Source: Natronobacterium texcoconense (GTDB taxonomy: Archaea; Halobacteriota; Halobacteria; Halobacteriales; Natrialbaceae). From it: a stretch of DNA of 64,000 bases. Positions 17,778-26,096 of the stretch are shown here, in pieces. Numbering within the stretch: the first letter of the stretch is position 1; the number at the start of each line of letters is the position of its first letter. The DNA lies in contig NZ_FNLC01000002.1 in assembly GCF_900104065.1 (NCBI RefSeq), forward strand, positions 726,995 to 790,994, given 5' to 3'. The translations under genes were made by a program, and so were the position numbers. The notes below the pieces were generated by a model. It had not been told where the DNA came from, made no database searches, and saw only the letters and a list, made by a program, of their open reading frames with translations.

Positions 17778-19244
17778 TCAGCCCTTGATGTTACAGACGG
17801 GGAACGTCCGTGCCACCTTGTCGCCGATGCCCAGCGCGTCCGAGACGCGGACGACCTCGTCGACGTCCTTGTAGACGCCCGGCGCCTCCTCGGCGACCGT
17901 CGCTCCGGACTGGGCCTTGACGTAGATCTGGTCTTGCTCCTCGAGTTGCTGCTGGACGTCCCCGCCCCAGAACTCGTCTTTGGCCTGGGTGCGACTCATC
18001 AGCCGACCTGCGCCGTGGGCGGTGGAGCCGAAGGTGAGGTCCATCGAGTTCTCGCCGCCACGGAGGACATAGTTACCTGCGCCCATGCTGCCGGGGATGA
18101 TGACCGGCTGGCCGACGTCGCGGTAGGCCTTCGGGACCTCGGGGTGGCCGGCGGGGAAGGCTCGAGTCGCGCCCTTGCGGTGGACGAAGAGTTCCCGCTG
18201 TTCCCCGTCGACTTCGTGGGTTTCCTTCTTTGCGATGTTGTGAGCTACGTCGTACAGGAGATCCATCTCCATCTCTTCCCAGGGGCGGTCGAAGACGCGC
18301 TCGAACACCTGCCGCGTGCGGTGCATGATCAGCTGGCGGTTGACCCACGCGAAGTTGATCGCGGCGTTCATCGCCTTGTAGTAGTCGTCGGCGAGTTGCG
18401 ATCCTGCAGGTGCCGCGGCCAATTCCTTGTCTGGAAGCTGATTCAGCAGCCCCTGATGTTGCTGTTCGATCTTCCGCAGGTAGTCGTTGCAGGTCTGGTG
18501 ACCCAGTCCCCGCGATCCGCAGTGGATGAGGACGACGATCTGGTCCTCCTCGAGACCGTAGGCCTCGCCGACCTTCTCGTCGAAGACGTCGGTAACGCGC
18601 TGGACCTCGAGGAAGTGGTTACCCGAGCCAAGCGAGCCGATCTGGTTCTTCCCGCGGTCCTTTGCCTTCTGGCTGATCTTCGACGCGTCGGCCTCCTCCC
18701 GGTGGCCTTCGTCCTCGCAGTGCAGCAGGTCTCCCTCGACGCCGTGACCGTTCTCGACGGCCCACTCGACGCCTCGCTCGAGGACCTCGTCGACGGTGTC
18801 GACGCCGGCTTCGACGATGCCGCCGCCGCCCAGCCCCGACGGAACGTTGGCGAACAGCGAGTCGACGAGTTCCTCCTCGTGACCTTGCAACTCGTCGTAG
18901 GTGAGGTTCGTCCGCATCATCCGGACGCCGCAGTTGATGTCGTAGCCGACCGCTCCCGGCGAAATACAGCCGTTTTCGGCGTCGAGTGCGCCGACCCCAC
19001 CGACGGGGAAGCCGTACCCCTGGTGACCGTCGGGCATACAGATCGCGTAGTTCGTGATCCCCGGCAGGTGGGTCGTGTTCTTGATCTGCTCTAGGGTCTT
19101 GTCCTCCTTGATCTCGTCGAGCAGCGCCTCGCTCGCGAGCACTCGTGCGGGCGCTCGCATATCGCCCTCCTGTGGGATCTCCCAGACGTACTCACGCACC
19201 TGCTCGAGCGTGATACCGTCGGCGTCGTAGGTGGATTTGCTCAT
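17778..19244 (-). CDS. rtcB: RNA-splicing ligase RtcB
   Basis: 488 aa. GTP/Mn-dependent 3'-phosphate/5'-OH RNA ligase that joins tRNA halves after intron removal. Signatures: YDINCGVRMMRTNLT, GSLGSGNHFLEVQ, IHCGSRGLGHQ and the guanylylated-histidine motif TAHGAGRLMSR; ends FPVCNIKG as in archaeal RtcB. It carries no intein, unlike some archaeal homologues, judging from its uninterrupted length. Archease, its activating partner, is encoded at 21446-21865. Confidence 0.96.
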   Translation of the reverse strand: MSKSTYDADGITLEQVREYVWEIPQEGDMRAPARVLASEALLDEIKEDKTLEQIKNTTHLPGITNYAICMPDGHQGYGFPVGGVGALDAENGCISPGAVGYDINCGVRMMRTNLTYDELQGHEEELVDSLFANVPSGLGGGGIVEAGVDTVDEVLERGVEWAVENGHGVEGDLLHCEDEGHREEADASKISQKAKDRGKNQIGSLGSGNHFLEVQRVTDVFDEKVGEAYGLEEDQIVVLIHCGSRGLGHQTCNDYLRKIEQQHQGLLNQLPDKELAAAPAGSQLADDYYKAMNAAINFAWVNRQLIMHRTRQVFERVFDRPWEEMEMDLLYDVAHNIAKKETHEVDGEQRELFVHRKGATRAFPAGHPEVPKAYRDVGQPVIIPGSMGAGNYVLRGGENSMDLTFGSTAHGAGRLMSRTQAKDEFWGGDVQQQLEEQDQIYVKAQSGATVAEEAPGVYKDVDEVVRVSDALGIGDKVARTFPVCNIKG

Positions 19245-19483
19245 ACTCGAGACTCCGTCCGCGACGATGAAAGATGTTCGTCTTCAGACGATCGAACTGA
19301 CTGTCGGTGTCAGCGATGGGTTGTCGATCGTCTGGAGAGCAGTTCGCCGGTTGCAAGCAACACTGTCGCGCATCCAAAATAGACAGTAGGCCTTCCTGAA
19401 ACCCAAATCCCGATCTGTATTGGATCGGACGCTTGAAAGAAAGAAGTCATGACATTTTTCTAAGAGAGGTTCGTGCAGGGAGT

Positions 19484-20173
19484 ATGAGCTCACAGAACCC
19501 GGGTTCGGACTGGGAATCGGCAGCGAGTAGTGACGGAACCGTCCAGCCATCCGGTGGTGACGACGACGGATTGTTCGGCTTTTCGATCAGTTATCCCGGA
19601 CGAAACGGGTGGAAAACCGTATTTATCGGCGGCGTCCTCGGACTGTTCTTCTGGTTGATCGTTCCGGCACTGATCCTCGCTGGCTACTTCGTTCGAACGA
19701 CGAAAGCAGCGGGAGAGGGACGGCCCGAACCGCCAGAGTTCGACGACTGGGGCGGAATGCTGGTCGACGGGCTGGGGCTGTTTCTGGTGTTCATCCCCGT
19801 CATCGTCGTTTACAGCCTGGTCGTCGTCGTAGCCATGGAAGTCCACCTCGCGGCCTACCTCGTGGCCAGCATCGCGCTCGCCTACCCGTTGCCCGCGATT
19901 TACGTCAATTACTCGATGAGCGATTCCTGGCTCGGCGCTTACGACGTGTCGGGACTGCAGACCCTTGTTACGGACAAGACGTACGTATTCGGCTTTCTCC
20001 TGTACGCATTCGTCATCAACGGAATCGGTGTCATCGTGGCGATGGTCCTGCTCGGACTCTCGCTGTTGACGATCGTCGGCTGGATCATCCTCTGGCCGAT
20101 GATCTACTTCTACTGGTACGGAATCGACGCGTCCCTCTGGGGGCGAGTCTACAACCGGATCCACCGAGCCTGA
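19484..20173 (+). CDS. DUF4013 membrane protein
   Basis: 229 aa starting MSSQNPGSDWESAASSDGTV. After a polar N-terminus comes the DUF4013 pattern (SISYPGRNGWKTVFIGGVLG; LILAGYFVRTTKAAGEG with PPEFDDWGGMLVDGL) and about five membrane helices through residue 225. Function unknown; the family is widespread in haloarchaea and methanogens. An ATG 17 codons upstream (19433) exists, but the conserved part and promoter spacing favour 19484. Divergent from rtcB. Confidence 0.85.
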   Translation: MSSQNPGSDWESAASSDGTVQPSGGDDDGLFGFSISYPGRNGWKTVFIGGVLGLFFWLIVPALILAGYFVRTTKAAGEGRPEPPEFDDWGGMLVDGLGLFLVFIPVIVVYSLVVVVAMEVHLAAYLVASIALAYPLPAIYVNYSMSDSWLGAYDVSGLQTLVTDKTYVFGFLLYAFVINGIGVIVAMVLLGLSLLTIVGWIILWPMIYFYWYGIDASLWGRVYNRIHRA

Positions 20174-20211
20174 TCTGACTGCAGACGACCAATCCCGTTT
20201 TCACGCGAATA

Positions 20212-21396
20212 CTACTCCTCGAGTTCGACCTCGAGCAGGAACTCCCCTAACTCGTCGGTGACGGTTCGCGGATTCGTCGCCAATCGTCGCTCCTGAACGA
20301 GCGTGTTCTCGACGATTTCGTCGACGTCGGAGCGCTCGAGGCCGACCTCGTCGAACGAACCTGGCAGTCCGATCGAGTCCCGGAGGCGTTCGCACTCGGC
20401 GATCAGTGCCTCGGGTTCGGGTTCCTCGCTACCGACTCCGAGACCGGCGGCGACGGCGGTATACTCCTCGCGACGCACTGGCAGGTTGTAGGTCAGTCCA
20501 GCGCGGATCGACGCACCGAGACACTCGCCGTGCGGGCGGTCGGTCATCCCGCCGACCGTACTCGCCAGCGCGTGGACTGCTCCCAGTCCGGATGCGGAGA
20601 AGGCCATTCCCGCCAGGTGCGAGCCGAGACTCATCGCGCGCCGGGCCTCGCGGTCGTCGCCGTCGAAGACGGCCCGTTCGAGCGAGCCGTGTACCAGCAC
20701 GAGCGCGCGCCAGGCGAGGCTCCGGGAGACGGGATTCGCCCCCTGATAGGTGATCGGCCGAGGCTCGACCCAGCGATAGTCGCGAGCAAGCAGCGACTCG
20801 AGGGCGTGGACGAACGCGTCGAAGCCCGAGCGTGCGGTCACCGCCCGCGGCAGTCCGAACGTGAGTTCGGGATCGACCAGCGCCACGTCGGGTCGGAGGT
20901 GTTCGTCGCTGGCACCGCGTTTGACGCCGTCGTGGGTGACGACCGCCGTCTGGGTGGCCTGCGAGCCGGTGCCGCTGGTCGTCGGGACCGCGATTAGCGG
21001 CGCGATCGGTCCGGGGACTGCGTCGACGCCGACGTAGTCTGCGGGGTCGCCTCCGTGGGCGAGCAGGACCGCTGCGAGTTTCGCCGTGTCGAGACAGGAA
21101 CCCCCGCCGACGGCGACGACGCCGTCGACCGCTGCGGTCGGGAGATTCTCGAAGTCCTCGGTCGAGGGTTCCGTCGAGGCGTAGTAGACGATCGGTTCCG
21201 CGTCGATTCCGTCGGTGACGCGCTCGAGGAGGCCAGCGTCCTCGACGCCGCGGTCGGTGACGATCAGGGGGTTCGAGACGCCGTAGCGCTCGAGAACGTC
21301 GTCCAGGTCGGCCGTGACACCGTCGCCGAACCGCGTGTCCGTCGTCGTAAACCGGAACGGGGTCGATCCGGGCTCGCCGAACTCGTATCCGTGCAT
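20212..21396 (-). CDS. Iron-containing (group III) alcohol dehydrogenase
   Basis: 394 aa. NAD(P)-dependent dehydrogenase of the iron-ADH superfamily. The Rossmann part contains VVAVGGGSCLDTAKLAAVLL, then PLIAVPTTSGTGSQATQTAV. Metal-binding positions are expected at the Asp of SGFDAFVHALES and the histidines of GAVHALASTVGG and DRPHGECLG, all present. The natural substrate cannot be told from the sequence (lactaldehyde, maleylacetate or other). It lies between the DUF4013 gene and archease; 49 nt separates it from archease on the same strand. Confidence 0.9.
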   Translation of the reverse strand: MHGYEFGEPGSTPFRFTTTDTRFGDGVTADLDDVLERYGVSNPLIVTDRGVEDAGLLERVTDGIDAEPIVYYASTEPSTEDFENLPTAAVDGVVAVGGGSCLDTAKLAAVLLAHGGDPADYVGVDAVPGPIAPLIAVPTTSGTGSQATQTAVVTHDGVKRGASDEHLRPDVALVDPELTFGLPRAVTARSGFDAFVHALESLLARDYRWVEPRPITYQGANPVSRSLAWRALVLVHGSLERAVFDGDDREARRAMSLGSHLAGMAFSASGLGAVHALASTVGGMTDRPHGECLGASIRAGLTYNLPVRREEYTAVAAGLGVGSEEPEPEALIAECERLRDSIGLPGSFDEVGLERSDVDEIVENTLVQERRLATNPRTVTDELGEFLLEVELEE

Positions 21397-21445
21397 GGTG
21401 GTGAGTGACGGGGGAAGCGAAAAAGTGTACTGCCGCCGGCACCGG

Positions 21446-21865
21446 TCAGACGTCGAAGACGACGTAGGCTTCCCACCCGTCGTCGACTCGCTCGAGTCGC
21501 ATCTCCGAGTACGTCACAGCCTTGATCTCGCGGGCGGTGATTTCCGTGAGCGGAATCCCGCGGGCGCTGGCCTCGAGCGACCAGTCACCCCCGTCGGACT
21601 CGTCGATCGACTCGACCCGGTGCTCGACGGGGAGTTCGTTCCGAACGTCCCTGAGGTAGACGAGTTCGTCCAGGTAGTCGAACAGCAGTGCCTCGCGACG
21701 TTCGGCGGTTACCGACACCGAAAACCGGCCGTCGCCGTCGTCGGGCATCGTCTCGCAGGACGCGGCCGCCAGTCCGTCGGCGACCGCGGCGAAGACGTCC
21801 TCGAGCGTCTCACCGGTCGCTTCGACCGCGATGTCGGCCGTGTGGTCTCGCAGTTCGAACGGCAT
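21446..21865 (-). CDS. Archease, RtcB-activating protein
   Basis: 139 aa. Starts MPFELRDHTADIAVEATG, the archease hallmark (DHTADI), with the acidic metal-binding residues and the end VKAVTYSEMRL typical of the family. Archease speeds guanylylation of RtcB and allows multiple turnovers. RtcB is 2.2 kb away on the same strand with two unrelated genes between, so the pair is close but not an operon. Confidence 0.94.
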   Translation of the reverse strand: MPFELRDHTADIAVEATGETLEDVFAAVADGLAAASCETMPDDGDGRFSVSVTAERREALLFDYLDELVYLRDVRNELPVEHRVESIDESDGGDWSLEASARGIPLTEITAREIKAVTYSEMRLERVDDGWEAYVVFDV

Positions 21866-21982
21866 TTCCCACGGCTACGGGGCCCCGATCCGTATGCCCG
21901 TCGTTTCGAGTATCGGACTCCGGGGAAATTCCCTAGTTAGTTGTTTTAGCCCGTTCCAGCCGGGGAACCAGTCCCGGAGGAA

Positions 21983-21989
21983 TTATATT
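21983..21989 (+). promoter_or_regulatory. TATA box deciding the GTG start at 22013
   Basis: TTATATT within GGAATTATATTGG lies 27 nt before GTG 22013, the usual haloarchaeal distance for a leaderless transcript, so the earlier in-frame GTG at 22007 is less likely. Confidence 0.55.
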
Positions 21990-22012
21990 GGCGACGATGT
22001 TAGGGTGTGGTA

Positions 22013-22489
22013 GTGAGCGTCAACATCGACAGTCGAGTCGTCGCGCCGGGGAGCGACGACTACGTCGACGAAGCCTGGCAGCTCAAGGAACGGATCAGTA
22101 GCCAGGAAGGGGTTCTCAAACAGCGCCACGACTTTTTCACCGACGCATACCGCCGCTCGAAGGTCCACTGTTACGTCTTCAACGACGAACTCGTCGGGTT
22201 CGCAGCCGTTCGGCGCGACGGCTACATTCTCTTTCTCGCGGTCGCACCCGAATGCCGCGGCGAGGGGATCGGCAAACGGTTGGTCGCTCGAGTCGCAGAC
22301 GACCACGATTCGATCACCTGTCACGCCCGTACGAGCAACGAGAACGCCCTCCAGTTCTACGAACACCTCGGGTTCGAGATCAAACGGCGAATCGACGACT
22401 ATTACGAGGACGGCGGCGACGCCTACTACCTGAAACTCGGTTCCGACGTCGGCATCGCCGACCGGATCTCCGAGTTGATGCGCCGGTAG
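22013..22489 (+). CDS. GNAT-family N-acetyltransferase
   Basis: 158 aa, starting MSVNIDSRVVAPGSDDYVDE from a GTG. The acetyl-CoA loop is VAPECRGEGIGKRLV (about residues 77-91), with the beta strand YILFLAVAP before it and NENALQFYEHLGFEIKRR after it. The substrate is unknown; the ending KLGSDVGIADRISELMRR is typical of a conserved haloarchaeal RimI-like group. Confidence 0.86.
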   Translation: MSVNIDSRVVAPGSDDYVDEAWQLKERISSQEGVLKQRHDFFTDAYRRSKVHCYVFNDELVGFAAVRRDGYILFLAVAPECRGEGIGKRLVARVADDHDSITCHARTSNENALQFYEHLGFEIKRRIDDYYEDGGDAYYLKLGSDVGIADRISELMRR

Positions 22490-22537
22490 CCCGGAATCGT
22501 CGGTAGAGCGTCCTCGATAGCCCTGCTCGAGGAGTTA

Positions 22538-23089
22538 CTACTCGTTTCCGTTCGCGGACCCGTTCCGATCCCGAACGACGCCCTCGACGAACCCGCGTCG
22601 CAGGATCGTCAACAGCAGGTACGTCTCGTACTTCTGGCTCCGGCAGTGCTCGCAGGGAGCCATCTCGTCGGCGATCCGTTCGATACTCTCGCCGTGGTCG
22701 GCCTCGAGTTCCGAGACGATCTCCGCAATCTCGGGTGCGATCTCGGCGGCCATCGCCGCGACGTCCTCTCGGCGGTCGTCGGGGATCGCGTACGAAAGAA
22801 CGATGGTGTTCGCCCGGTAGTACTTGGTCGTTCCACCGCCGCGTTCCTCGAGTCGCGCGACCTCGACGAGACCGGCGTCCCGTAGTTCGTTGACGTGGTG
22901 CCGGACCGTGTTGAGCGTCCGGTCGTACCCCCGGCGCTCGAGTCGCTCGTCGAGGTCCGACACCGAGAGTGCTTCCTCTGCGAGCATGTCCAGGATCATC
23001 GCCCGGATCGGTTCGTCGACCGCACTCGAGACGTTCGTGTCCCGGACCGCGACGTCTTCGATCGCGACGTCCGACGTGAATTCTGCCAT
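22538..23089 (-). CDS. Winged-helix (ArsR-like) regulator, probable metal sensor
   Basis: 183 aa. The N-terminal part carries a winged helix (IRAMILDMLAEEALSVSDLD ... TVRHHVNELRDAGLVEV), then a helical region, and CEHC near residue 148, a possible metal site. It is divergent from the HMA/P-type-ATPase genes with 158 nt between, and CTTATAC at 23117-23123 is a promoter about 28 nt upstream of its own start. Context strongly suggests it controls the metal transport operon on the other side. Confidence 0.78.
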   Translation of the reverse strand: MAEFTSDVAIEDVAVRDTNVSSAVDEPIRAMILDMLAEEALSVSDLDERLERRGYDRTLNTVRHHVNELRDAGLVEVARLEERGGGTTKYYRANTIVLSYAIPDDRREDVAAMAAEIAPEIAEIVSELEADHGESIERIADEMAPCEHCRSQKYETYLLLTILRRGFVEGVVRDRNGSANGNE

Positions 23090-23195
23090 CGATTGTCGGA
23101 AGTTGGTGGTCGTTCCGTATAAGTCGTCAGACTGGCGGGACCCCCTAGACGAGTCGTTTCACCGGTGAAAGCGGACGTCACTGGACGAAAACACA

Positions 23196-23214
23196 TCATT
23201 TGAGTGATATACTT
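23196..23214 (+). promoter_or_regulatory. Candidate operator/TATA upstream of the HMA-ATPase operon
   Basis: ATCA-N6-TGAT (23196-23199 and 23206-23209) overlaps the TATA-like GATATACT (23207-23214), so a dimeric regulator bound here would block transcription. The HMA start ATG follows 34 nt downstream. Confidence 0.4.
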
Positions 23215-23247
23215 GTGCCGCGGGTTCGTAGAACCGCTCGAGAACAG

Positions 23248-23463
23248 ATGACGGACATCACCGAATACCGCGTGACCGACTTCGATTGTCCGACGTGTGC
23301 GAGCAACGTCGAACGATCACTCTCCCGAACTGACGGCGTCGAACACGTCGAGGTCCACTACACCACGGGCCGCGTCGAGATCGAATACGACGGCTCCGCC
23401 GTGGATCCGGAGACGTTCGAACGGGCCATCTCGAACCAGGGGTACACGCCCCGCCCACGGTGA
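23248..23463 (+). CDS. Stand-alone HMA heavy-metal-binding protein
   Basis: 71 aa, MTDITEYRVTDFDCPTCASN. A single ferredoxin-like HMA domain with the metal-binding Cys14-Pro-Thr-Cys17 and the end of the fold in ISNQGYTPRP. In most P1B ATPases this module is fused to the N-terminus; here it is a separate gene 6 nt before an ATPase that has no HMA of its own, so it probably acts as the metal chaperone or detachable sensor domain. The upstream in-frame codons (from 23200) overlap the TATA region and are rejected. Confidence 0.86.
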   Translation: MTDITEYRVTDFDCPTCASNVERSLSRTDGVEHVEVHYTTGRVEIEYDGSAVDPETFERAISNQGYTPRPR

Positions 23464-23469
23464 CGACGC

Positions 23470-25371
23470 GTGAACGCGAAGCGTCAGTTCCAGAAGTACC
23501 GACAGCCGGTAGTCGTCGCCGCTAGCGGGCTGCTGTTCGCGGTTGGTTGGAGTCTCGGCTATCTCTTCGGTCTCGAGAGTGCGAGCGCCATGTTCATGGT
23601 ACTCGCAGCCGCCGTCGGCGGCTACGACGTCGCGAAGAAGGCCTACTACACGCTGCGGGCCCGGACGGTCGGTATCAACACGCTCGTCACCCTGGCCGCG
23701 GTCGGTGCGATCCTCATCGGCGAGTACTGGGAAGCCGCGGCCGTCGTCTTCCTGTTCGCGCTGGGGAACTATCTCGAGGCACGAACGATGGGCAAGACCC
23801 GGTCGGCGCTCGAGGAGTTACTCGAGTTGACGCCGGATACGGCGATCGTTCGGCGCGACGGCGAAGAGGTAGAAGTCCGCGCACGGGAGGTCGAACCGGG
23901 CGAAACGGTCGTCGTCAAACCCGGTGCAAAAGTGCCCGTCGATGGCGAGGTGACGGGCGGCGAGAGCGCGATCGACCAATCCCCCGTCACCGGCGAGAGC
24001 GTCCCCGTCCACAAGGACGCGGGCGACGAGGTCTACGCCGGCACGATCAACCAGGAGGGAGCCCTCGAGGTCGTCGCGACCGGTACCGGTCGGGACACGA
24101 CCCTCGAGCGGATCATCCGCCGCGTCGAGGAGGCCCAGGAGGCGAAGGCGCCGACGGAGACGATCATCGAGCGGTTCGCGACGTACTACACGCCCGCGAT
24201 CGTCGTGCTGGCGGTCGGCGCGTACGCGGTCACCGGGAACGCGATCCTCGCGCTGACGCTGCTCGTGATCGGCTGTCCCGGCGCGCTGGTGATCGGACCG
24301 CCGGTCAGCATCGTCAGTGCGATCGGTAACGCCGCGCGCTCGGGCGTCCTCATGAAGGGCGGCGAACACCTCGAGACGGCCGGCAAGATCGACCTCGTCG
24401 CGTTCGACAAGACCGGTACCCTGACGAAGGGCGAGACGACCGTCGCGGACGTCGAGGGATTCGCCGTCGACGAAGACGACGTCCTCCGGTACGCTGCGAT
24501 CGCAGAGAAACGGAGCGAACACCACCTCGCCGACGCGATCCTCGAGGCCGCTCGAGACCGCAGCACCGGGTCGGACGGAGCGTACGCGACCGACGGTGGA
24601 CTCGCGCTCGAGTCCCGAACGATCCCCGACCCGGACGAGTTCGAGGTCGCCCCCGGGAAAGGCGTCGTCGCCCGGCACGACGGCCGCCGAATCGTCGTCG
24701 GTAACCGGGCGCTGCTCGCGGAACACGAAATCGACCTCCCCGGGGAGGTCGCCGCCTACGCCCGCGAACGCGAAGAGAGCGGCGAGACGGCAGTCTACGT
24801 CGTCCTCGGGGACGACGCCGTCGGCGTCGTCTCGCTACGAGACGAACTCCGTGAGGACGCAGCGGACGTCGTCGCCGCGCTGCAGGACGCCGGCGTCCGA
24901 ACGGTGATGCTGACCGGCGACAACGAACGCACCGCTCGAGCGGTCGCCGATACCGTCGGAATCGACGACTACCGGGCAGCCCTGCTCCCCGAGGAGAAAC
25001 AGGAGACCATCGAGTCGTTTCGGGCGGAGGATCACGTCGTCGCGATGGTCGGCGATGGGATCAACGACGCTCCGTCGCTCGCGACCGCCGACGTCGGGAT
25101 CGCGATGGGCGCTGCGGGAACGGACACCGCCATCGAGACGGCGGACATGGCGCTGATGGCCGACGACCTCGAGCGCATCCCGTATGCCGTCGGCCTCAGC
25201 AAGGCGACCCGCTGGAACATCGGCGAGAACGTCACCATCGCCGTGGCGACGGTCGTCCTACTGCTTGCCGGCGTCTTCGCGGGCTACGTCCACATGGCAA
25301 GCGGGATGCTCGTCCACATCGGCAGCGTGTTGCTGGTCATCCTGAACGGCATGCGACTACTGCGGTACTAA
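23470..25371 (+). CDS. Heavy-metal P1B-type ATPase, CPG-motif variant
   Basis: 633 aa, GTG start. ATP-driven metal exporter in the cell membrane. The order is four N-terminal membrane helices without any HMA, actuator SPVTGESVPV, then the transmembrane metal site Cys269-Pro-Gly where CPC is usual, phosphorylation site D313KTGTLTKG, and GDGINDAPSLATADVGIAMG. The nucleotide-domain motif usually SEHPLA reads SEHHLA. The last helices end HMASGMLVHIGSVLLVILNG, like Zn/Cd-transporting members. Which metal is carried is open. Followed 8 nt later by the FmdE-family gene. Confidence 0.9.
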   Translation: MNAKRQFQKYRQPVVVAASGLLFAVGWSLGYLFGLESASAMFMVLAAAVGGYDVAKKAYYTLRARTVGINTLVTLAAVGAILIGEYWEAAAVVFLFALGNYLEARTMGKTRSALEELLELTPDTAIVRRDGEEVEVRAREVEPGETVVVKPGAKVPVDGEVTGGESAIDQSPVTGESVPVHKDAGDEVYAGTINQEGALEVVATGTGRDTTLERIIRRVEEAQEAKAPTETIIERFATYYTPAIVVLAVGAYAVTGNAILALTLLVIGCPGALVIGPPVSIVSAIGNAARSGVLMKGGEHLETAGKIDLVAFDKTGTLTKGETTVADVEGFAVDEDDVLRYAAIAEKRSEHHLADAILEAARDRSTGSDGAYATDGGLALESRTIPDPDEFEVAPGKGVVARHDGRRIVVGNRALLAEHEIDLPGEVAAYAREREESGETAVYVVLGDDAVGVVSLRDELREDAADVVAALQDAGVRTVMLTGDNERTARAVADTVGIDDYRAALLPEEKQETIESFRAEDHVVAMVGDGINDAPSLATADVGIAMGAAGTDTAIETADMALMADDLERIPYAVGLSKATRWNIGENVTIAVATVVLLLAGVFAGYVHMASGMLVHIGSVLLVILNGMRLLRY

Positions 25372-25379
25372 CCACCACA

Positions 25380-26030
25380 ATGAGCAAACCGACTCACGAA
25401 ACCGACCGAACGAACTGGACCGTCGACTACGACGTCGAACCGATCCGACTGCGCGACCCTGCGGCCGAGGCACTGGCCGTCCTCGAGCCCGGCGATCCGA
25501 TCGTCGTCACCTACGAGGACGTCGTGAAAGCAGCGGGCCACTCCTGTCCCACGACGGCGGGCGCATATCGTATCGCGAAAGACGGGCTCGAGGCGCTGTA
25601 CCCGGACGCCGACGAACTCCCCGTCCGCGGTGACGTCGCGGTACTGGCCGGCGGCCCTCGCGACGATTCGGCCTACGGCGTAACGGCGCGGCTGATCTCG
25701 TACGTGACGGGAGCCGCAGGCGAGGACGGCTTCGGTGGTCTGGCAGGCGGCCACGGCGACCGACAGCATACGTTGCGGTACGGCGCGATCGGCACCGACG
25801 GGATCAGCTTCGAGTTCACGCGAACGGACACCGACGAAACCGTGCGAGTCACCTACGACGTCGCCGCGATCCCCGACGGCGGGCCGGCGATCGGAAACCT
25901 GCCGAAATTAATCGACGGCACGGCGACCGACGAGGAACGCGCGGCGTTCGCCGACGACTGGCACGGGCGAGTAGGGGAAATTCTCGAGGGCGAGCGGTAT
26001 GTCTCGGTCGAACGTAGGACAGAATCGTAG
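25380..26030 (+). CDS. FmdE-family metal-binding protein
   Basis: 216 aa. It contains the FmdE domain with its metal-ligand segment KAAGHSCPTTAGAYRIAKDG and a following GDVAVLAGGPRDDSAYG. FmdE was named from formylmethanofuran dehydrogenase operons, but most homologues lie in other contexts and have no assigned reaction. Here it is translationally close to a P1B ATPase (8 nt) and an HMA protein, which suggests a role in metal storage or delivery instead of methanogenic metabolism, which haloarchaea lack. Confidence 0.8.
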   Translation: MSKPTHETDRTNWTVDYDVEPIRLRDPAAEALAVLEPGDPIVVTYEDVVKAAGHSCPTTAGAYRIAKDGLEALYPDADELPVRGDVAVLAGGPRDDSAYGVTARLISYVTGAAGEDGFGGLAGGHGDRQHTLRYGAIGTDGISFEFTRTDTDETVRVTYDVAAIPDGGPAIGNLPKLIDGTATDEERAAFADDWHGRVGEILEGERYVSVERRTES

Positions 26031-26096
26031 AGGATAGAGGAAGTTTCGCCGAACAAGGTGCAATTCTCCGGTTTTGGCGCAGAAATTGGACTACGA

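Noticed and set aside
26058-26096. Possible terminator between FmdE gene and monooxygenase
   Set aside because: No stem of more than 5 bp and no T-run found.
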